Shown: positions 8,802-18,361, numbered from the stretch's first letter. The stretch: 64,000 nt of DNA from Solimonas flava DSM 18980 (GCF_000426685.1 NZ_AUFV01000008.1:194530-258529); one strand, 5' to 3'. Translations and numbers: made by a program. The notes: generated by a model from the letters alone, not told the origin.

Positions 8802-11800
8802 GCCTGGCTCAGGACCCCGCGCAGTTCGTGCAGCAGCTGATCTTCCTGGTAGGGCTTGATCAGGTAGCGGTTGACGCCGAGCGCGCGGGCGCGCTCGCGG
8901 TGTTTCTCGCCGGAGCGTGAGGTGATCATGATGATCGGCGTCGTCTCGATGCGCGCCGTGTTGCGCACGTAGGCGGCGACTTCGAAGCCGTCGGCGCGCG
9001 GCATCTCGATGTCGAGCAGGATCGCCGCCGGCGTCTCGCTCTGCAGCTGCGCCATCGCGTCGAGACCGTCCTTGGCGGTGACCACCGCATAGCCCTGACG
9101 CGTCAGCAGGCGCTCGGTGACGCGGCGGATCGTCAGCGAGTCGTCGACGACCATGACCAGGCCGCGCGTCGTCACCGCCTCGGCGCTCGGCGCCGGGCCG
9201 GCGGCGGCCATGCGCAGCGCCCGGCGCGCGGCATGCTGCGCGAGTTCGGCGACGTCGAGGATCAGCACCGCGCGGCCGTCGGCGAGGATCGTCGCGCCGC
9301 TGACGCCGGGCACGCTGCTGATCTGCGCGCCGACCGCCTTGGACACGATCTCGCGGTTGCCGAGCAGCGCATCGACGACCACCGCGTAGCGGCGATCGCC
9401 GGCGCCGATGCCTTCCGGCAGACGTACGAGGATCGCGTGCGAGGTCTTGCCGTCGGCGCCCGACGCTTCGCGCGGGCTGCCGAGAAAGCCGCCGAGATGG
9501 CGCACGCGGTAGTCGGCGCCGCCGTAGGCGAACAACGGGCCGTTGTCGGCGTAGTACGCCGGCAGTTCGTCGCGGGCGATGCGCACGATGCCCTCGATGC
9601 TCGACAGCGGGATCGCATAGGCTTCGCCGCCGACCTCGACCAGCAGCGCCTGCGACAGCGCCAGATTCAGCGGCAGACGCACCAGGAAGCGCGCGCCGCG
9701 GCCGATCTCGGAAGAAAGCTCCAGCGTGCCGCCGAGCTGCTTGACCTCGGCGGCGACCACGTCCATGCCGACGCCGCGCCCGGCGTCCTGGGTCAACGAA
9801 CGCGCCGTCGAGAAGCCGGGCATGAAGATGAACTGCGCCGCCTGCTCGTCGGCAACCTGCGCGTCGGCCGGCATCAGGCCACGCTTGATCGCGGTGGCGC
9901 GGATCGCGCCGTAGTCGAGTCCGGCGCCGTCGTCGCGTACTTCGACGTAGAGCTGCGTGCCTTCGCGCCAGAGGTTGATCTGGATCTGGCCGGCCGGCGC
10001 CTTGCCGCGCGCGGCGCGCACATCCGGAGCCTCGATGCCGTGCACGACGGCGTTGCGCAGCAGGTGTTCGAGCGGCGCCGTCATGCGCTCCAGCACATTG
10101 CGGTCGAGTTCGGCGTCGGCGCCGGAGAAGACGATGTCGGCGCGCTTGCCGTTCTCCAGCGCGGTCTGCTGGACGACGCGCTGCAGGCGCGCGGCCTGGC
10201 GCGAGAACGGCACCATCAGCGTGCGCATCAGGCCCTGCTGGACCTCGGTGTTGACGCGGCCCTGCTGCTGCAGCAGCGTCACCGCGCCGGTCGCATAGGT
10301 GTCCATCGAGCCGTGCACGGCGGCGAGGTCGCCGGCCGATTCGGCCAGCGCGCGCGACAGCTCCTGCATGCGCGTGTAGCGGTCCATCTCGAGCGGATCG
10401 AACTCGCCGGCGTAGCGGTCGGGATGCTCGGACTGCGTCAGGCCGCGCGCAGTGATCTGCGCATCGGTCTCGGCATCGAGCTGGCGCAGCTGCTCGCGGA
10501 CGCGCGCGATGGTCTGCGCCATTTCCGCGAGCTGCGCCTGGATGCCGCTGTTGTGCTCTTCGAGGCGCGAGCGGTAGATCGAGATCTCGCCGGCGTCGTT
10601 GAGCATGCGGTCGAGCGCATCGACCGGCACGCGCGCGGTCTCGCGCTTGAGCGCGATCTCGCGCTCGCTGCCCTCGTCCGGTCGCCAGAACAGCTCCGGG
10701 TCCCAGAGGCCGCTCGGCGTGGCGGCGGACACCAGTGCCGGCGCCGCTGCCTTGTCGGCGTGCAGCAGGCCGCGGAAGTCGCGGCGCTCCAGCTGATCGC
10801 TCATCCGGCGCAGCGCGGCGACCGCCTCGCCGACCGGCGCCAGCGCCTCGGCCTGCACCGAGCCCGAGGCCTCGAGCGCGACCAGGCGCGTCTCGAGTTC
10901 GTGCGCGGCGTCGCCCATCGCGAACAGGCCGGCCATGCGCGCGCCGCCCTTGAGCGTGTGCAGCGCGCGCTGCATGTCCTGCGCCGGGCCGCTCTGCGCC
11001 GGCGCGACGCGCCAGCGCGCGTAGGCGCGCTCGAGCTGTTCGAGCAGCTCGACGGCCTCGCCGCCGAAGATCTCGACCAGATCGGCGTCGACCGCCGGCG
11101 CCGTCTCGTCGTAGCGCGGCGCTTCGTCGGCCGGCGGCGCCGTTTCGTCGTAGCGCGGCGCTTCGTCGGCCGGCGGCGCGAACACACTCGCCGGCGTCGC
11201 CGGGAACGGCGCCGGCATCGGCGCCGCCGGCGCCAGCGGCGGCGCCAGCGTCGGCACCTCGGGCGCCGGCCCCTCGCCGGCCGCCACTGCCGCTGCCGGC
11301 GCTGCCGCTGCCGGCACTTCGGCGTCCGCGATCTCGGCCGGCGGCACTGCGGGCGCGGACGCGGCGGAAGTCGACGGCGCGACTGCCGGCACCGCAGCGG
11401 TGGTGACGTCCTCAAGCTCGACGAGCAGCGGCTGCAGATCCGGCAGGCGGCCGCGCTTGAGATCGTCGACCGCGTAGCGCAAGCCGTCACCGGCCAGCTG
11501 CAGGCGCGCGGTGACGGCGCCGAGATCGGCGCCGGCGCGATCGACCAGCGTCTCCAGCCGATGCGCGACTTCGCCGACCGCCGCGACGCCGGCGACGCGC
11601 GCGCTGCCCTTGAGCGTATGCAGCAGGCGGCGCAGCTCGTCGAGCGCATCGGTATCGCGCGGATTGCGTTCCAGCGCCGCACCGGCGGCGTCATAGCCTT
11701 CGAGCAGCTCTTCGGCCTCGGCGATGAAGATGTGCAGCAGTTCGGGATCGAGGCCGAGGTCGGCGACGGCGTACAGCGCCGGCGGCACCGGCGCCGGTGC

Positions 11801-14800
11801 CGGCAGCAGCGCCGCGGGCTCGGGCTCGTCTTCGGCGACCGGCGGGATCTCGATCGCCTCGGCCTCCACCTCGTCGGCGGCCTCGGCCGTGGCGGCGCCG
11901 ACCGGCGCCGCTTCGGCCGCAGCGGGCGTTTCCGGCACGACGGCGTAGCGCAGCGACTCGACCACCTCCGGCACCAGCGACGCGGCCGGTGCCTCGGCCG
12001 CGGCGGCGGCGGCGGCGGCCGCGGCGGCCGCCGGGACGGGCTCGGCGGCCGGCACCGCAGCCGACACTGCGGCCGGCGCCGGTGCGTCCCAGGCCATCGC
12101 CTCGATGCGGGCGACGAACTCGGCGCCGTCGCCGTGCAGGCGGCCGTCGCGATAGGCATCGAGCTGCTGGTAGATGCCCTCGCAGAAATCGCGCAGCGCG
12201 GCGAACGCGCCGGCCGAGGGCAGGACATCGCCGGCCAGCGCCTCGTCGATGCGCTTCTGCAGCGCGCGCGCGACGTTGCCGATCGCCGGGCATTGCGCCA
12301 TCAGCGCGGCGCCGGTCAGCGTATGCAGAACGACTTTCAGTTCCTGGCGCGCGGCGCGGTCGTCCGGCGCCTGCGCCCAGGCGTCGATGAGGCCTTCGGC
12401 CTTCTGCACGAGATCGAAAGCTTCGCCCGAGAAGATCTCGGCGAGCTGGCGCGCCTCGTCGTCCTCGTGCAGGCGGTCGACGCTGCCCTGCAGCGACTCG
12501 ACCTGTTCGATCCACAGCCGTGCGTCCTGCTGCTGCACGGCCTTGCTGCCGACCTGTTCGCTCCACTTGAGCAGCGTCTCGGTCGCCGCTTCGAGCAGGC
12601 TCAGGCCGGCGTCGTCGAGCGCCTGGCCGTCGCCGATCACGCGTTCGAGCCAGTGCTCGAGCGCACCGGACAGCTCGCTGATCGCCGGCGCGTCGATCAC
12701 GCGCGCCGCGCCGCGCAAGGTGTGGAACGCGCGCACCGCGAGCTCGTCGACCGGATAGCGGCTGCGGGCGTGATCGAACTGCGCGAGCCAGTCGCGCACC
12801 TCGCCGAGCTTGTCGAGCGCGTCCTCGCGGAAGATCGCCGCCATGTCCGGTTCGCCGGCGGCGTCCGGATCGCGGCCTTCGGCGTACTCGCGCGCGCGCG
12901 CCGCGAGCGCCTCGGCGGCGCCGTCCGGATCGCGGCCGGCGCGGAAGTCTTCGATCAGCGCCGGCAGCAACGCGACCGCGTCGCCGATCAGCTTGACCGC
13001 ACCGGTCGAGGTCGGCACCGAGCCGTCGAGGCAGCGGTTCAGCAGGCTTTCGATCGCCCACGCGAACTCGCCGAGCGCGAGCGCGCCGACCGTGCGGCCG
13101 CTGCCCTTCAGCGTGTGGAAGCAGCGGCGGATCGTGGTCAGGCGCTCGCGGTCGCGCGGGTCGCGCATCCACAGCGGCAGGTTGTCGCGCAGCGCGGCGA
13201 GCACCTCGCCGGCTTCTTCGAGGAAGACTTCGCGGATCTCGTCGTCGAAGCCGTCCGGCGTCGGCGCGGGCACCGCGGCAGGCGGCGGCACCCCGGCGAA
13301 CGCCTCCGGCGCCGCCGCTTCGGGTTCGACCGGCACCGCGCCGGGCGGCGCCGCCTCGTCGGCCGGCGCGACGGTCGGCCGCGCGACGGCCGCCTCGATC
13401 GCGGCGACGAAGGATTCGATCTGCGCCGGCAGTACCTCGGTCAGCGGCGAATCGTCGCGCTCGGCCTCGATGTAGTACTCGAGCGCGGCGATCGTGTCGG
13501 CGAAACGCTCGGGCAGGCCCTGGCCGTCGCGCAGGCGCACGAACTCGGGACTGGCGACGAAGCGGCGCAGACGGCGCACCGCCTCGGCGACGCGCGTGCG
13601 GCGCAGGATCTCGAGTCCGGCGCCGACCTCGTCGATCAGCAGCACGGCGTCCGGCAGCTCGTTGGTCGCGCCGGACTTCAGGAAGCCGTCGACCGCCTGC
13701 TTGACGCGCGCGAGATTGACCAGCGACTCGCGGTACAGCGCCTGCATGCCTTCGGCGTAATCGCGCGGCGTCGGCGTGTCGAGGGTCAGCTCGTCGCGGC
13801 CCTCGGCCGGACGCAGCTGGCGGAACAGCGCGTCTTCGAGCGAGTTCTCGACGCGCAGGATCGATTCGGCGAGCGCCAGCCACTGCGCCAGCCCGGCCTC
13901 GGCGCCGAGCGCTTCGAGCGACTGCGCCTGATTGGCGACCGTCTGCTGCAGCACGCGCAGGCCCAGCGCGCCGAGCACGTCGGCGATGCGGCGCAGGCTC
14001 TGCCGGGTCCCGGTGAAGCCGTCGCCGCTGCCGCCACCGGCGCGCACCACGAGGTCGATGTGATCCTTGACGCGCGTGAAGTCGGCGCGGATCTCGTCCG
14101 AGACCTTGGCCAGCAGCGAGGTGCTCGGGCCGTGGATGCGGCGGCGGCGGACGTCGAGCTCGGCCGGATCCGGCAGATAGGCGTGGAGCTGGAAATGCTG
14201 GCGCAACGCCTGCACGCGCGCGCCGCGGCCGCGCGAGCGGCCGATGAAGAACAGCAGTTGCAGCGACAGCTCGTAGGCGCCGGCCGCGGCGGCGTCCTCG
14301 CCGGCCTCGGCGATCAGCTTCATCTGCTGGCCGACGCGCCCGAACAGCCGCTTCAGGTCCAGCGAGTTGTCGAGGCTGCGGCCGAGCAGCGCCTCGATCG
14401 CTGCGGCGGCGCTGCGCCACAGCTGATGGGTCTCGATGCGGGCCGCGTGCTGCGCCAGCTGCTCGGCGATCTTGCCGATGCGGGCGCCGGCGGTCTGCGC
14501 GTCCGGAGCATTGCGGATCCAGGCCAGCAGCGACGCCTGGAACGCCGCGAGGTAGCGCTGCGCCTGCTGCTGCAGCGCGCCCGGCGCGCGCTCACCTTCC
14601 GGCAGCGGCAGCCTAAGATCGAGCGCCTGCAGCTGGCCGGTGAAGACTTCGATCTCGGTCAGCACCGGCTGGCCGCGCGCCAGGCGCAGCTCGTTGATCG
14701 CCGGCTGCAGCACCAGCGCGCAGTCGGCCATGTCCTCGGACAGCGCCTGCAGGTAGTCGGCGAGCTGCACGGTGCCGCCGAGCAGCGCGCTGTAGAGCAC

Positions 14801-15067
14801 TTCGGTATCGCGCACGCCACCGCGCAGCAGATCGTGCAGACCCGCGGTCATCTCGCCGGCGAGCTGCGCGGCGCCGATGCAGCGGATCATCGCCGCCGTG
14901 CCGCGCACCTGGTGCAGCTCGACGTAGGCCTGCTGCAGCGGCAGCGGATCGTCCGGATTCTCGACGTGCTGCTCGATCAGCGAGCGGGCGCGCGCCACGC
15001 TCTGGTCGAGCTCGCCGCGCACCCAGTGCAGGCCGCTGAACGCGGCGGGCTTGAGACGTGCGTTCAT
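8798..15067 (-). CDS. chpA: ChpA-type hybrid chemosensory kinase of the type IV pilus system
   Basis: 2089 residues. Histidine phosphotransfer motifs of the form HTLKGS occur at His651, His782, His915, His1150 and His1370, with a weaker one (LHQVRGTAAM) at His52. Between them run Ala/Pro-rich linkers. The dimerisation region is around 1480-1600 and the HATPase near 1660-1800 (LLRNAVVHGIE, then GRGVGMDVV). A CheW domain precedes a C-terminal receiver (VMVVDDSLTIRR, phospho-acceptor Asp2019 in LLDIEMPRADG). This is the ChpA layout that controls twitching and surface sensing through PilG and PilH. The ATG at 15067 overlaps the pilI stop (ATGA), so upstream frame extension is rejected. Confidence 0.95.
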   Translation of the reverse strand: MNARLKPAAFSGLHWVRGELDQSVARARSLIEQHVENPDDPLPLQQAYVELHQVRGTAAMIRCIGAAQLAGEMTAGLHDLLRGGVRDTEVLYSALLGGTVQLADYLQALSEDMADCALVLQPAINELRLARGQPVLTEIEVFTGQLQALDLRLPLPEGERAPGALQQQAQRYLAAFQASLLAWIRNAPDAQTAGARIGKIAEQLAQHAARIETHQLWRSAAAAIEALLGRSLDNSLDLKRLFGRVGQQMKLIAEAGEDAAAAGAYELSLQLLFFIGRSRGRGARVQALRQHFQLHAYLPDPAELDVRRRRIHGPSTSLLAKVSDEIRADFTRVKDHIDLVVRAGGGSGDGFTGTRQSLRRIADVLGALGLRVLQQTVANQAQSLEALGAEAGLAQWLALAESILRVENSLEDALFRQLRPAEGRDELTLDTPTPRDYAEGMQALYRESLVNLARVKQAVDGFLKSGATNELPDAVLLIDEVGAGLEILRRTRVAEAVRRLRRFVASPEFVRLRDGQGLPERFADTIAALEYYIEAERDDSPLTEVLPAQIESFVAAIEAAVARPTVAPADEAAPPGAVPVEPEAAAPEAFAGVPPPAAVPAPTPDGFDDEIREVFLEEAGEVLAALRDNLPLWMRDPRDRERLTTIRRCFHTLKGSGRTVGALALGEFAWAIESLLNRCLDGSVPTSTGAVKLIGDAVALLPALIEDFRAGRDPDGAAEALAARAREYAEGRDPDAAGEPDMAAIFREDALDKLGEVRDWLAQFDHARSRYPVDELAVRAFHTLRGAARVIDAPAISELSGALEHWLERVIGDGQALDDAGLSLLEAATETLLKWSEQVGSKAVQQQDARLWIEQVESLQGSVDRLHEDDEARQLAEIFSGEAFDLVQKAEGLIDAWAQAPDDRAARQELKVVLHTLTGAALMAQCPAIGNVARALQKRIDEALAGDVLPSAGAFAALRDFCEGIYQQLDAYRDGRLHGDGAEFVARIEAMAWDAPAPAAVSAAVPAAEPVPAAAAAAAAAAAAEAPAASLVPEVVESLRYAVVPETPAAAEAAPVGAATAEAADEVEAEAIEIPPVAEDEPEPAALLPAPAPVPPALYAVADLGLDPELLHIFIAEAEELLEGYDAAGAALERNPRDTDALDELRRLLHTLKGSARVAGVAAVGEVAHRLETLVDRAGADLGAVTARLQLAGDGLRYAVDDLKRGRLPDLQPLLVELEDVTTAAVPAVAPSTSAASAPAVPPAEIADAEVPAAAAPAAAVAAGEGPAPEVPTLAPPLAPAAPMPAPFPATPASVFAPPADEAPRYDETAPPADEAPRYDETAPAVDADLVEIFGGEAVELLEQLERAYARWRVAPAQSGPAQDMQRALHTLKGGARMAGLFAMGDAAHELETRLVALEASGSVQAEALAPVGEAVAALRRMSDQLERRDFRGLLHADKAAAPALVSAATPSGLWDPELFWRPDEGSEREIALKRETARVPVDALDRMLNDAGEISIYRSRLEEHNSGIQAQLAEMAQTIARVREQLRQLDAETDAQITARGLTQSEHPDRYAGEFDPLEMDRYTRMQELSRALAESAGDLAAVHGSMDTYATGAVTLLQQQGRVNTEVQQGLMRTLMVPFSRQAARLQRVVQQTALENGKRADIVFSGADAELDRNVLERMTAPLEHLLRNAVVHGIEAPDVRAARGKAPAGQIQINLWREGTQLYVEVRDDGAGLDYGAIRATAIKRGLMPADAQVADEQAAQFIFMPGFSTARSLTQDAGRGVGMDVVAAEVKQLGGTLELSSEIGRGARFLVRLPLNLALSQALLVEVGGEAYAIPLSSIEGIVRIARDELPAYYADNGPLFAYGGADYRVRHLGGFLGSPREASGADGKTSHAILVRLPEGIGAGDRRYAVVVDALLGNREIVSKAVGAQISSVPGVSGATILADGRAVLILDVAELAQHAARRALRMAAAGPAPSAEAVTTRGLVMVVDDSLTIRRVTERLLTRQGYAVVTAKDGLDAMAQLQSETPAAILLDIEMPRADGFEVAAYVRNTARIETTPIIMITSRSGEKHRERARALGVNRYLIKPYQEDQLLHELRGVLSQA
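11100..11177 (-). repeat. 39-bp tandem repeat (two copies) inside chpA linker
   Basis: Two direct copies of a 39-base unit (11100-11138 and 11139-11177) differ at one base. They encode the duplicated 13-residue linker PPADEAPRYDETA, just before the fifth Hpt domain of ChpA. The repeat keeps frame and likely reflects slippage in a flexible linker. Confidence 0.9.
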
Positions 15068-15612
15068 GCGGCGGCCGCCCGGAAGCTTTCGCTCTGCGCG
15101 AGGCGGTGCAGGCTCATCGCGTACCACGGATGGCCTTCGCGGACGAACGCGCCGAGCAGGTACGGCGTGAACGGTGCGGCGTCGGCTTTCATCTCGTTGC
15201 GCTGCTCGGCGGCGGTGAACTGCCGGTAGCCGGCGATCTCGTCGACCAGCAGGCCGGCCGGCAGACGCTTGGAGTTGAGCACCAGCACGCGCTGGCCGCG
15301 CTGCGCCTCGCCGGCCGGCAGGCCGAAGAAGCGCGGCAGGTCGACGATCGCCAGCAGCTCGCCGCGCACGTTGGCGAGGCCGGACAGCCAGGGCTGCGCA
15401 TTCGGCACGCGCGTCGCGCGCGGCGGCGCGATCACTTCGCGCACGTCCTCGCGCGGCGCCACGAACCAGCGCGAGCCGATGCGAAAGCCGAGACCGGTCC
15501 AGCTCTGCGCCTGTCCGCCGCCGGCATCGAGGCGCGCCGCCTGCAGCCGCGCCTCGAGCTCTTCGAGGATGGCGAAGGGATCATCGCGCAAGGCCCGCAG
15601 GTCGGTGCTCAT
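15064..15612 (-). CDS. pilI: CheW-like adaptor PilI
   Basis: 182 residues. After a helical lead (LRALRDDPFAILEELEARL) comes a CheW domain with GLGFRIGSRWFVAPREDVREVI, WLSGLANVRGELLAIVDLP and VLVLNSKRLPAGLLVDEI. PilI links the receptor PilJ to the kinase ChpA in the twitching-motility pathway. Position between pilG and chpA and the start (MSTDLRALRDDPF) match the Pseudomonas pilI type. The stop shares ATGA with the chpA start. The gene begins 18 bases after the pilG stop, so pilG-pilI-chpA-chpC form one operon. Confidence 0.88.
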   Translation of the reverse strand: MSTDLRALRDDPFAILEELEARLQAARLDAGGGQAQSWTGLGFRIGSRWFVAPREDVREVIAPPRATRVPNAQPWLSGLANVRGELLAIVDLPRFFGLPAGEAQRGQRVLVLNSKRLPAGLLVDEIAGYRQFTAAEQRNEMKADAAPFTPYLLGAFVREGHPWYAMSLHRLAQSESFRAAAA

Positions 15613-15629
15613 GGCGAAGGGCGGGCGCG

Positions 15630-16016
15630 TCAGCGGCGCACGTGGGCGCGCACCGCGCCCAGCAGTTCGTCGCGCGTGAACGGCTTGGTCAGATACTCGT
15701 CGGAGCCGACGATGCGGCCGCGGGCGCGGTCGAACAGGCCGTCCTTGGAGCTGAGCATGATGACCGGCGTGCCGCGGAACTGCGGATTGTTCTTGATCAG
15801 CGCGCAGGCCTGGTAGCCGTCGAGGCGCGGCATCATGATGTCGATGAAGATGATGTCCGGCTGGTGATCGGCGATCTTCGACAGTGCCTCGAACCCGTCC
15901 TGCGCCGTGACCACCTGATAGCCCTCCCGCGCAAGCAGGGTCTCGGCCGTGCGGCGGATGGTCTGACTGTCGTCGATGACCATGACCCGGGCCGTGGCAT
16001 TTGCCTCTGTGGACAC
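15630..16016 (-). CDS. pilG: Twitching-motility response regulator PilG
   Basis: 128 residues, a stand-alone receiver domain: VMVIDDSQTIRRTAETLL, phospho-acceptor Asp59 in FIDIMMPRLDGYQACALIKNN, MLSSKDGLFD and the Lys of YLTKPFTRDELL. The match to Pseudomonas PilG is close, notably the SSKDGLFD and GRIVGS stretches that separate PilG from PilH. Phosphorylated by ChpA, PilG promotes pilus extension and cAMP signalling. I chose the GTG at 16016, with a purine-rich AGGGGGAAGGGA just upstream, over an ATG 17 codons earlier; the extra residues are Lys/Arg-rich and not family-like. First gene of the minus-strand chemosensory operon, divergent from gshA. Confidence 0.88.
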   Translation of the reverse strand: MSTEANATARVMVIDDSQTIRRTAETLLAREGYQVVTAQDGFEALSKIADHQPDIIFIDIMMPRLDGYQACALIKNNPQFRGTPVIMLSSKDGLFDRARGRIVGSDEYLTKPFTRDELLGAVRAHVRR

Positions 16017-16133
16017 TCCCTTCCCCCTCAAGCGCTTGCGCTGCGATGTTGCGGCGGTTTTTAGCATAGTCCCTGCGAGGCTGCCTATCGGACCCCGCGA
16101 GCGTCGGGTTCGGGCCGCCGAACGCGCTTGCGT

Positions 16134-16139
16134 TACTAT
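16134..16139 (+). promoter_or_regulatory. -10-like box TACTAT eight bases before gshA ATG
   Basis: TACTAT ends eight bases before the gshA start at 16148. The interval has no Shine-Dalgarno, so transcription from this box would give a leaderless or nearly leaderless mRNA. No strong -35 was seen. It lies in the 131-base divergent region shared with pilG. Confidence 0.35.
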
Positions 16140-16147
16140 CCGTTCCC

Positions 16148-17482
16148 ATGAACACCGACCCGAATCCGCACCCGGTGCCGCGCCTGCTGACGGCGCAGAC
16201 CGGCCCGCTGCTCAAGCTCGAATCGACGCTGCTGGCGCGCGCCGCCGACATCGAAGCCTGGTTCCGCCAGCAATGGCAGAAGACCCCGCCGCCGTTCTAC
16301 AGCTCGGTCGACCTGCGCAACGCCGGCTTCAAGCTGGCGCCGGTCGACACCAACCTGTTCCCCGGCGGCTTCAACAATCTCAATCCGGCGTTCGAGACGC
16401 TATGCGTGCAGGCCCTGCAGGCGGCGATGCAGCGCGTCTGCCCGAACGCCTCCGGCGTGCTGCTGGTGCCGGAGAACCACACGCGCAACAAGTTCTATCT
16501 GGAAAACGTCGCGACCCTGTACGGTCTGATCAAGAAGGCCGGTTTCCACGTGCGCATCGGCTCGCTGCTGCCGGAGCTGCGCGAGCCGCTGGAGCTGACG
16601 CTGGAGATCTCCGGCCGCAAGCTGCTGCTCGAACCGCTGCAGCGCACGGACGACCGCGTGCACGTCGGTGATTTCTATCCGTGCACGGTGCTGCTCAACA
16701 ACGATCTGTCGGCCGGCGTGCCGGAGATCCTGCAGGGCATCGACCAGGACGTGGTGCCGCCGCCGGACCTCGGCTGGCACCTGCGCCAGAAGTCGAACCA
16801 CTTCGGCTTCTACCGCGAAGTCGCGCGCGAGTTCGCGGCCGTCGCCGATATCGATCCGTGGCTGGTCGATCCGCTGTTCCGCAACTGCGGGCAGATCAAC
16901 TTCATGAAGCAGGAAGGCATCGACTGCCTGGAAGCGAACGTCGGCCTGCTGCTCGAGGACATTCGCGCCAAGTACGCCGAATACGACATCCGCGACGAGC
17001 CCTTCGTCATCGTCAAATCCGACGCCGGCACCTACGGCATGGGCGTGATGACCGCCAAGAGCGTCGAGGACGTGCGCAACATGAACCGCAAGGCGCGCAC
17101 CCACATGGCCAGCGCCAAGGAAGGCCGCGAGGTCACCGGCGCGATCATCCAGGAAGGCGTCTACACCTTCGAGAAGATGGGCGCCGACGAGGCGACCGCC
17201 GAGCCGGTCGTCTACATGATCGACCGCTTCGTGGTCGGCGGCTTCTACCGCCTGAACTCGCAGCGCGGCAACCAGGAGAACCTCAACGCGCCGGGCATGC
17301 GCTTCGAACCGCTGGCGTTCGACGAGCCCTGCTGCGCGCCGGACCACAGCTGCGGTCCGGACGAGCGCCCCAACCGCTTCTACGCCTACGGCGTCGTCGC
17401 CCGCCTCGCGGCGCTGGCGGCGGCGCGCGAGATCGCCGCGGTCAGCGCGATCCGCGCCGAAAGCAGCGCCGCGGCGGCCTGA
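16148..17482 (+). CDS. gshA: Glutamate-cysteine ligase, proteobacterial GshA type (PF08886)
   Basis: 444 residues, length typical of the PF08886 family, distinct from the E. coli GshA fold. It joins glutamate and cysteine with ATP, the first step of glutathione synthesis. Family-like stretches include YSSVDLRNAGFKLAPVDTNLFPGGFNNL, VPENHTRN, FVIVKSDAGTYGMGVMT (a probable ATP-grasp-like loop) and EPVVYMIDRFVVGGFYR. The gene is followed by a secreted unknown protein and gshB on the same strand. It starts eight bases after a TACTAT box with no ribosome site. The final residues are Ala-rich and not conserved. Confidence 0.92.
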   Translation: MNTDPNPHPVPRLLTAQTGPLLKLESTLLARAADIEAWFRQQWQKTPPPFYSSVDLRNAGFKLAPVDTNLFPGGFNNLNPAFETLCVQALQAAMQRVCPNASGVLLVPENHTRNKFYLENVATLYGLIKKAGFHVRIGSLLPELREPLELTLEISGRKLLLEPLQRTDDRVHVGDFYPCTVLLNNDLSAGVPEILQGIDQDVVPPPDLGWHLRQKSNHFGFYREVAREFAAVADIDPWLVDPLFRNCGQINFMKQEGIDCLEANVGLLLEDIRAKYAEYDIRDEPFVIVKSDAGTYGMGVMTAKSVEDVRNMNRKARTHMASAKEGREVTGAIIQEGVYTFEKMGADEATAEPVVYMIDRFVVGGFYRLNSQRGNQENLNAPGMRFEPLAFDEPCCAPDHSCGPDERPNRFYAYGVVARLAALAAAREIAAVSAIRAESSAAAA

Positions 17483-17487
17483 AACGC

Positions 17488-17522
17488 CGGGTGCCGGGCC
17501 GCGCCGGCGGCCTTGGCACCCG
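17488..17522 (+). repeat. GC-rich hairpin after gshA
   Basis: Perfect 8-bp outer arms CGGGTGCC (17488-17495) and GGCACCCG (17515-17522), with a further GGCC/GGCC pairing inside. No T tract follows, so it is either a weak terminator or an mRNA-stabilising hairpin between gshA and the next gene. Confidence 0.45.
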
Positions 17523-17560
17523 AATTGCTGGCCGATCGGGGTCCAGGAAAGGAGTCCTCG

Positions 17561-18328
17561 ATGAAGCCAGGGATCATGGCCGTGGTCGCGTGTGCCTGCG
17601 CGACCTTCACCGCATCCGCCGTCGCCGCCGATTGCCGGCTCGCCGACACGGTGCCGCTGCGCATGTACGTCACCAAGCCCGACGATCTGTTCCTGCCGCT
17701 GGCGGAACCGCTCGCCGTGCCGAGCTACCGCCTCGGCGAAGCGCTGACCGTCAAGGCCGGCGACATCGTGCTGAGCCGCAAGGTGGCGATGGTCGGCAAG
17801 CTCGCGCGTTTCGATGCCGACGTCGCCTACCGTTCGCACATGCCGTTCTCGACCGACTACACGCTCAAGGGCGGCGTCGACTACCCGCTGCTCGCGATCA
17901 GCACGACGACGCAGCTGCACGCGATCGCACTCAAGGTCTCGAACGGCAACGACGACTACGTGTTCGTCGACGGCAACGGCGCGCTCTGCGAGAAGCCGAT
18001 GGTCTACGAGCACTGGCACGAATACCTGACGTATCGCGCCGGCCGCTACAAAGCCGAGCCGGAGCTCGCCGCGCACCTGCTCAGCACCGAGCCCGCTGCG
18101 GTCGAGGCCGGCGCCGACGGCGACACGATCCTCGTCGACCACATCGACGCGGCGGCCGTGGACTTCAGCCTGCGCCGCACCGTCCACGGCAAGATGGGCG
18201 AGGCGCAGAAGTTCTCGTTCGACATCCACAGCAAGGAAGTCGCGCTCGGCGGCTATACGCTGCGCCTCGACGCGGCGACGCCGGACAGCCTGACGCTCGC
18301 GGTGGTCGGCGAACCGGCGCTGCCGTAG
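17561..18328 (+). CDS. Secreted protein of unknown function between gshA and gshB
   Basis: 255 residues. A clear Sec signal peptide (MKPGIMAVVACACATFTAS, cleavage probably after AVAA) predicts export. The start is set by AAAGGAG seven bases upstream. The mature chain has two cysteines (ADCRLAD at its N-terminus and GALCEKPM midway) that could form a disulfide, and a beta-rich pattern without membrane segments. I recognise no domain. The gene sits between gshA and gshB with gaps of 78 and 53 bases, each holding a GC-rich hairpin, so it may be separately expressed. Nothing shows a direct role in glutathione metabolism. Confidence 0.75.
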   Translation: MKPGIMAVVACACATFTASAVAADCRLADTVPLRMYVTKPDDLFLPLAEPLAVPSYRLGEALTVKAGDIVLSRKVAMVGKLARFDADVAYRSHMPFSTDYTLKGGVDYPLLAISTTTQLHAIALKVSNGNDDYVFVDGNGALCEKPMVYEHWHEYLTYRAGRYKAEPELAAHLLSTEPAAVEAGADGDTILVDHIDAAAVDFSLRRTVHGKMGEAQKFSFDIHSKEVALGGYTLRLDAATPDSLTLAVVGEPALP

Positions 18329-18334
18329 CGCGCG

Positions 18335-18361
18335 CGGCGGCGCCCTACCCGGGCGCCGCCG
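18335..18361 (+). terminator. Strong 11-bp hairpin after the secreted protein gene, no T tract
   Basis: Perfect 11-bp arms CGGCGGCGCCC (18335-18345) and GGGCGCCGCCG (18351-18361) with a 5-base loop, seven bases after the stop codon. The missing U run makes intrinsic termination uncertain. It lies just before the gshB promoter-like box. Confidence 0.4.

Noticed and set aside
11100-11177. Short repeats that might suggest a CRISPR-like array
   Set aside because: Only two tandem copies, no spacers, in frame within chpA.
12000-12035. GCC/GGC-rich microsatellite-like run
   Set aside because: Encodes the poly-Ala linker of ChpA in frame; ordinary for a high-GC linker.
9233-15229. Very long open frame of 1998 codons on the plus strand opposite chpA
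   Set aside because: High-GC antisense shadow: Arg/His/Gln/Ala-rich, no domains, while the minus strand shows the complete ChpA domain order.
16017-16067. Upstream ATG extension of pilG
   Set aside because: Adds basic residues not expected in PilG; the GTG at 16016 has a strong purine-rich site.
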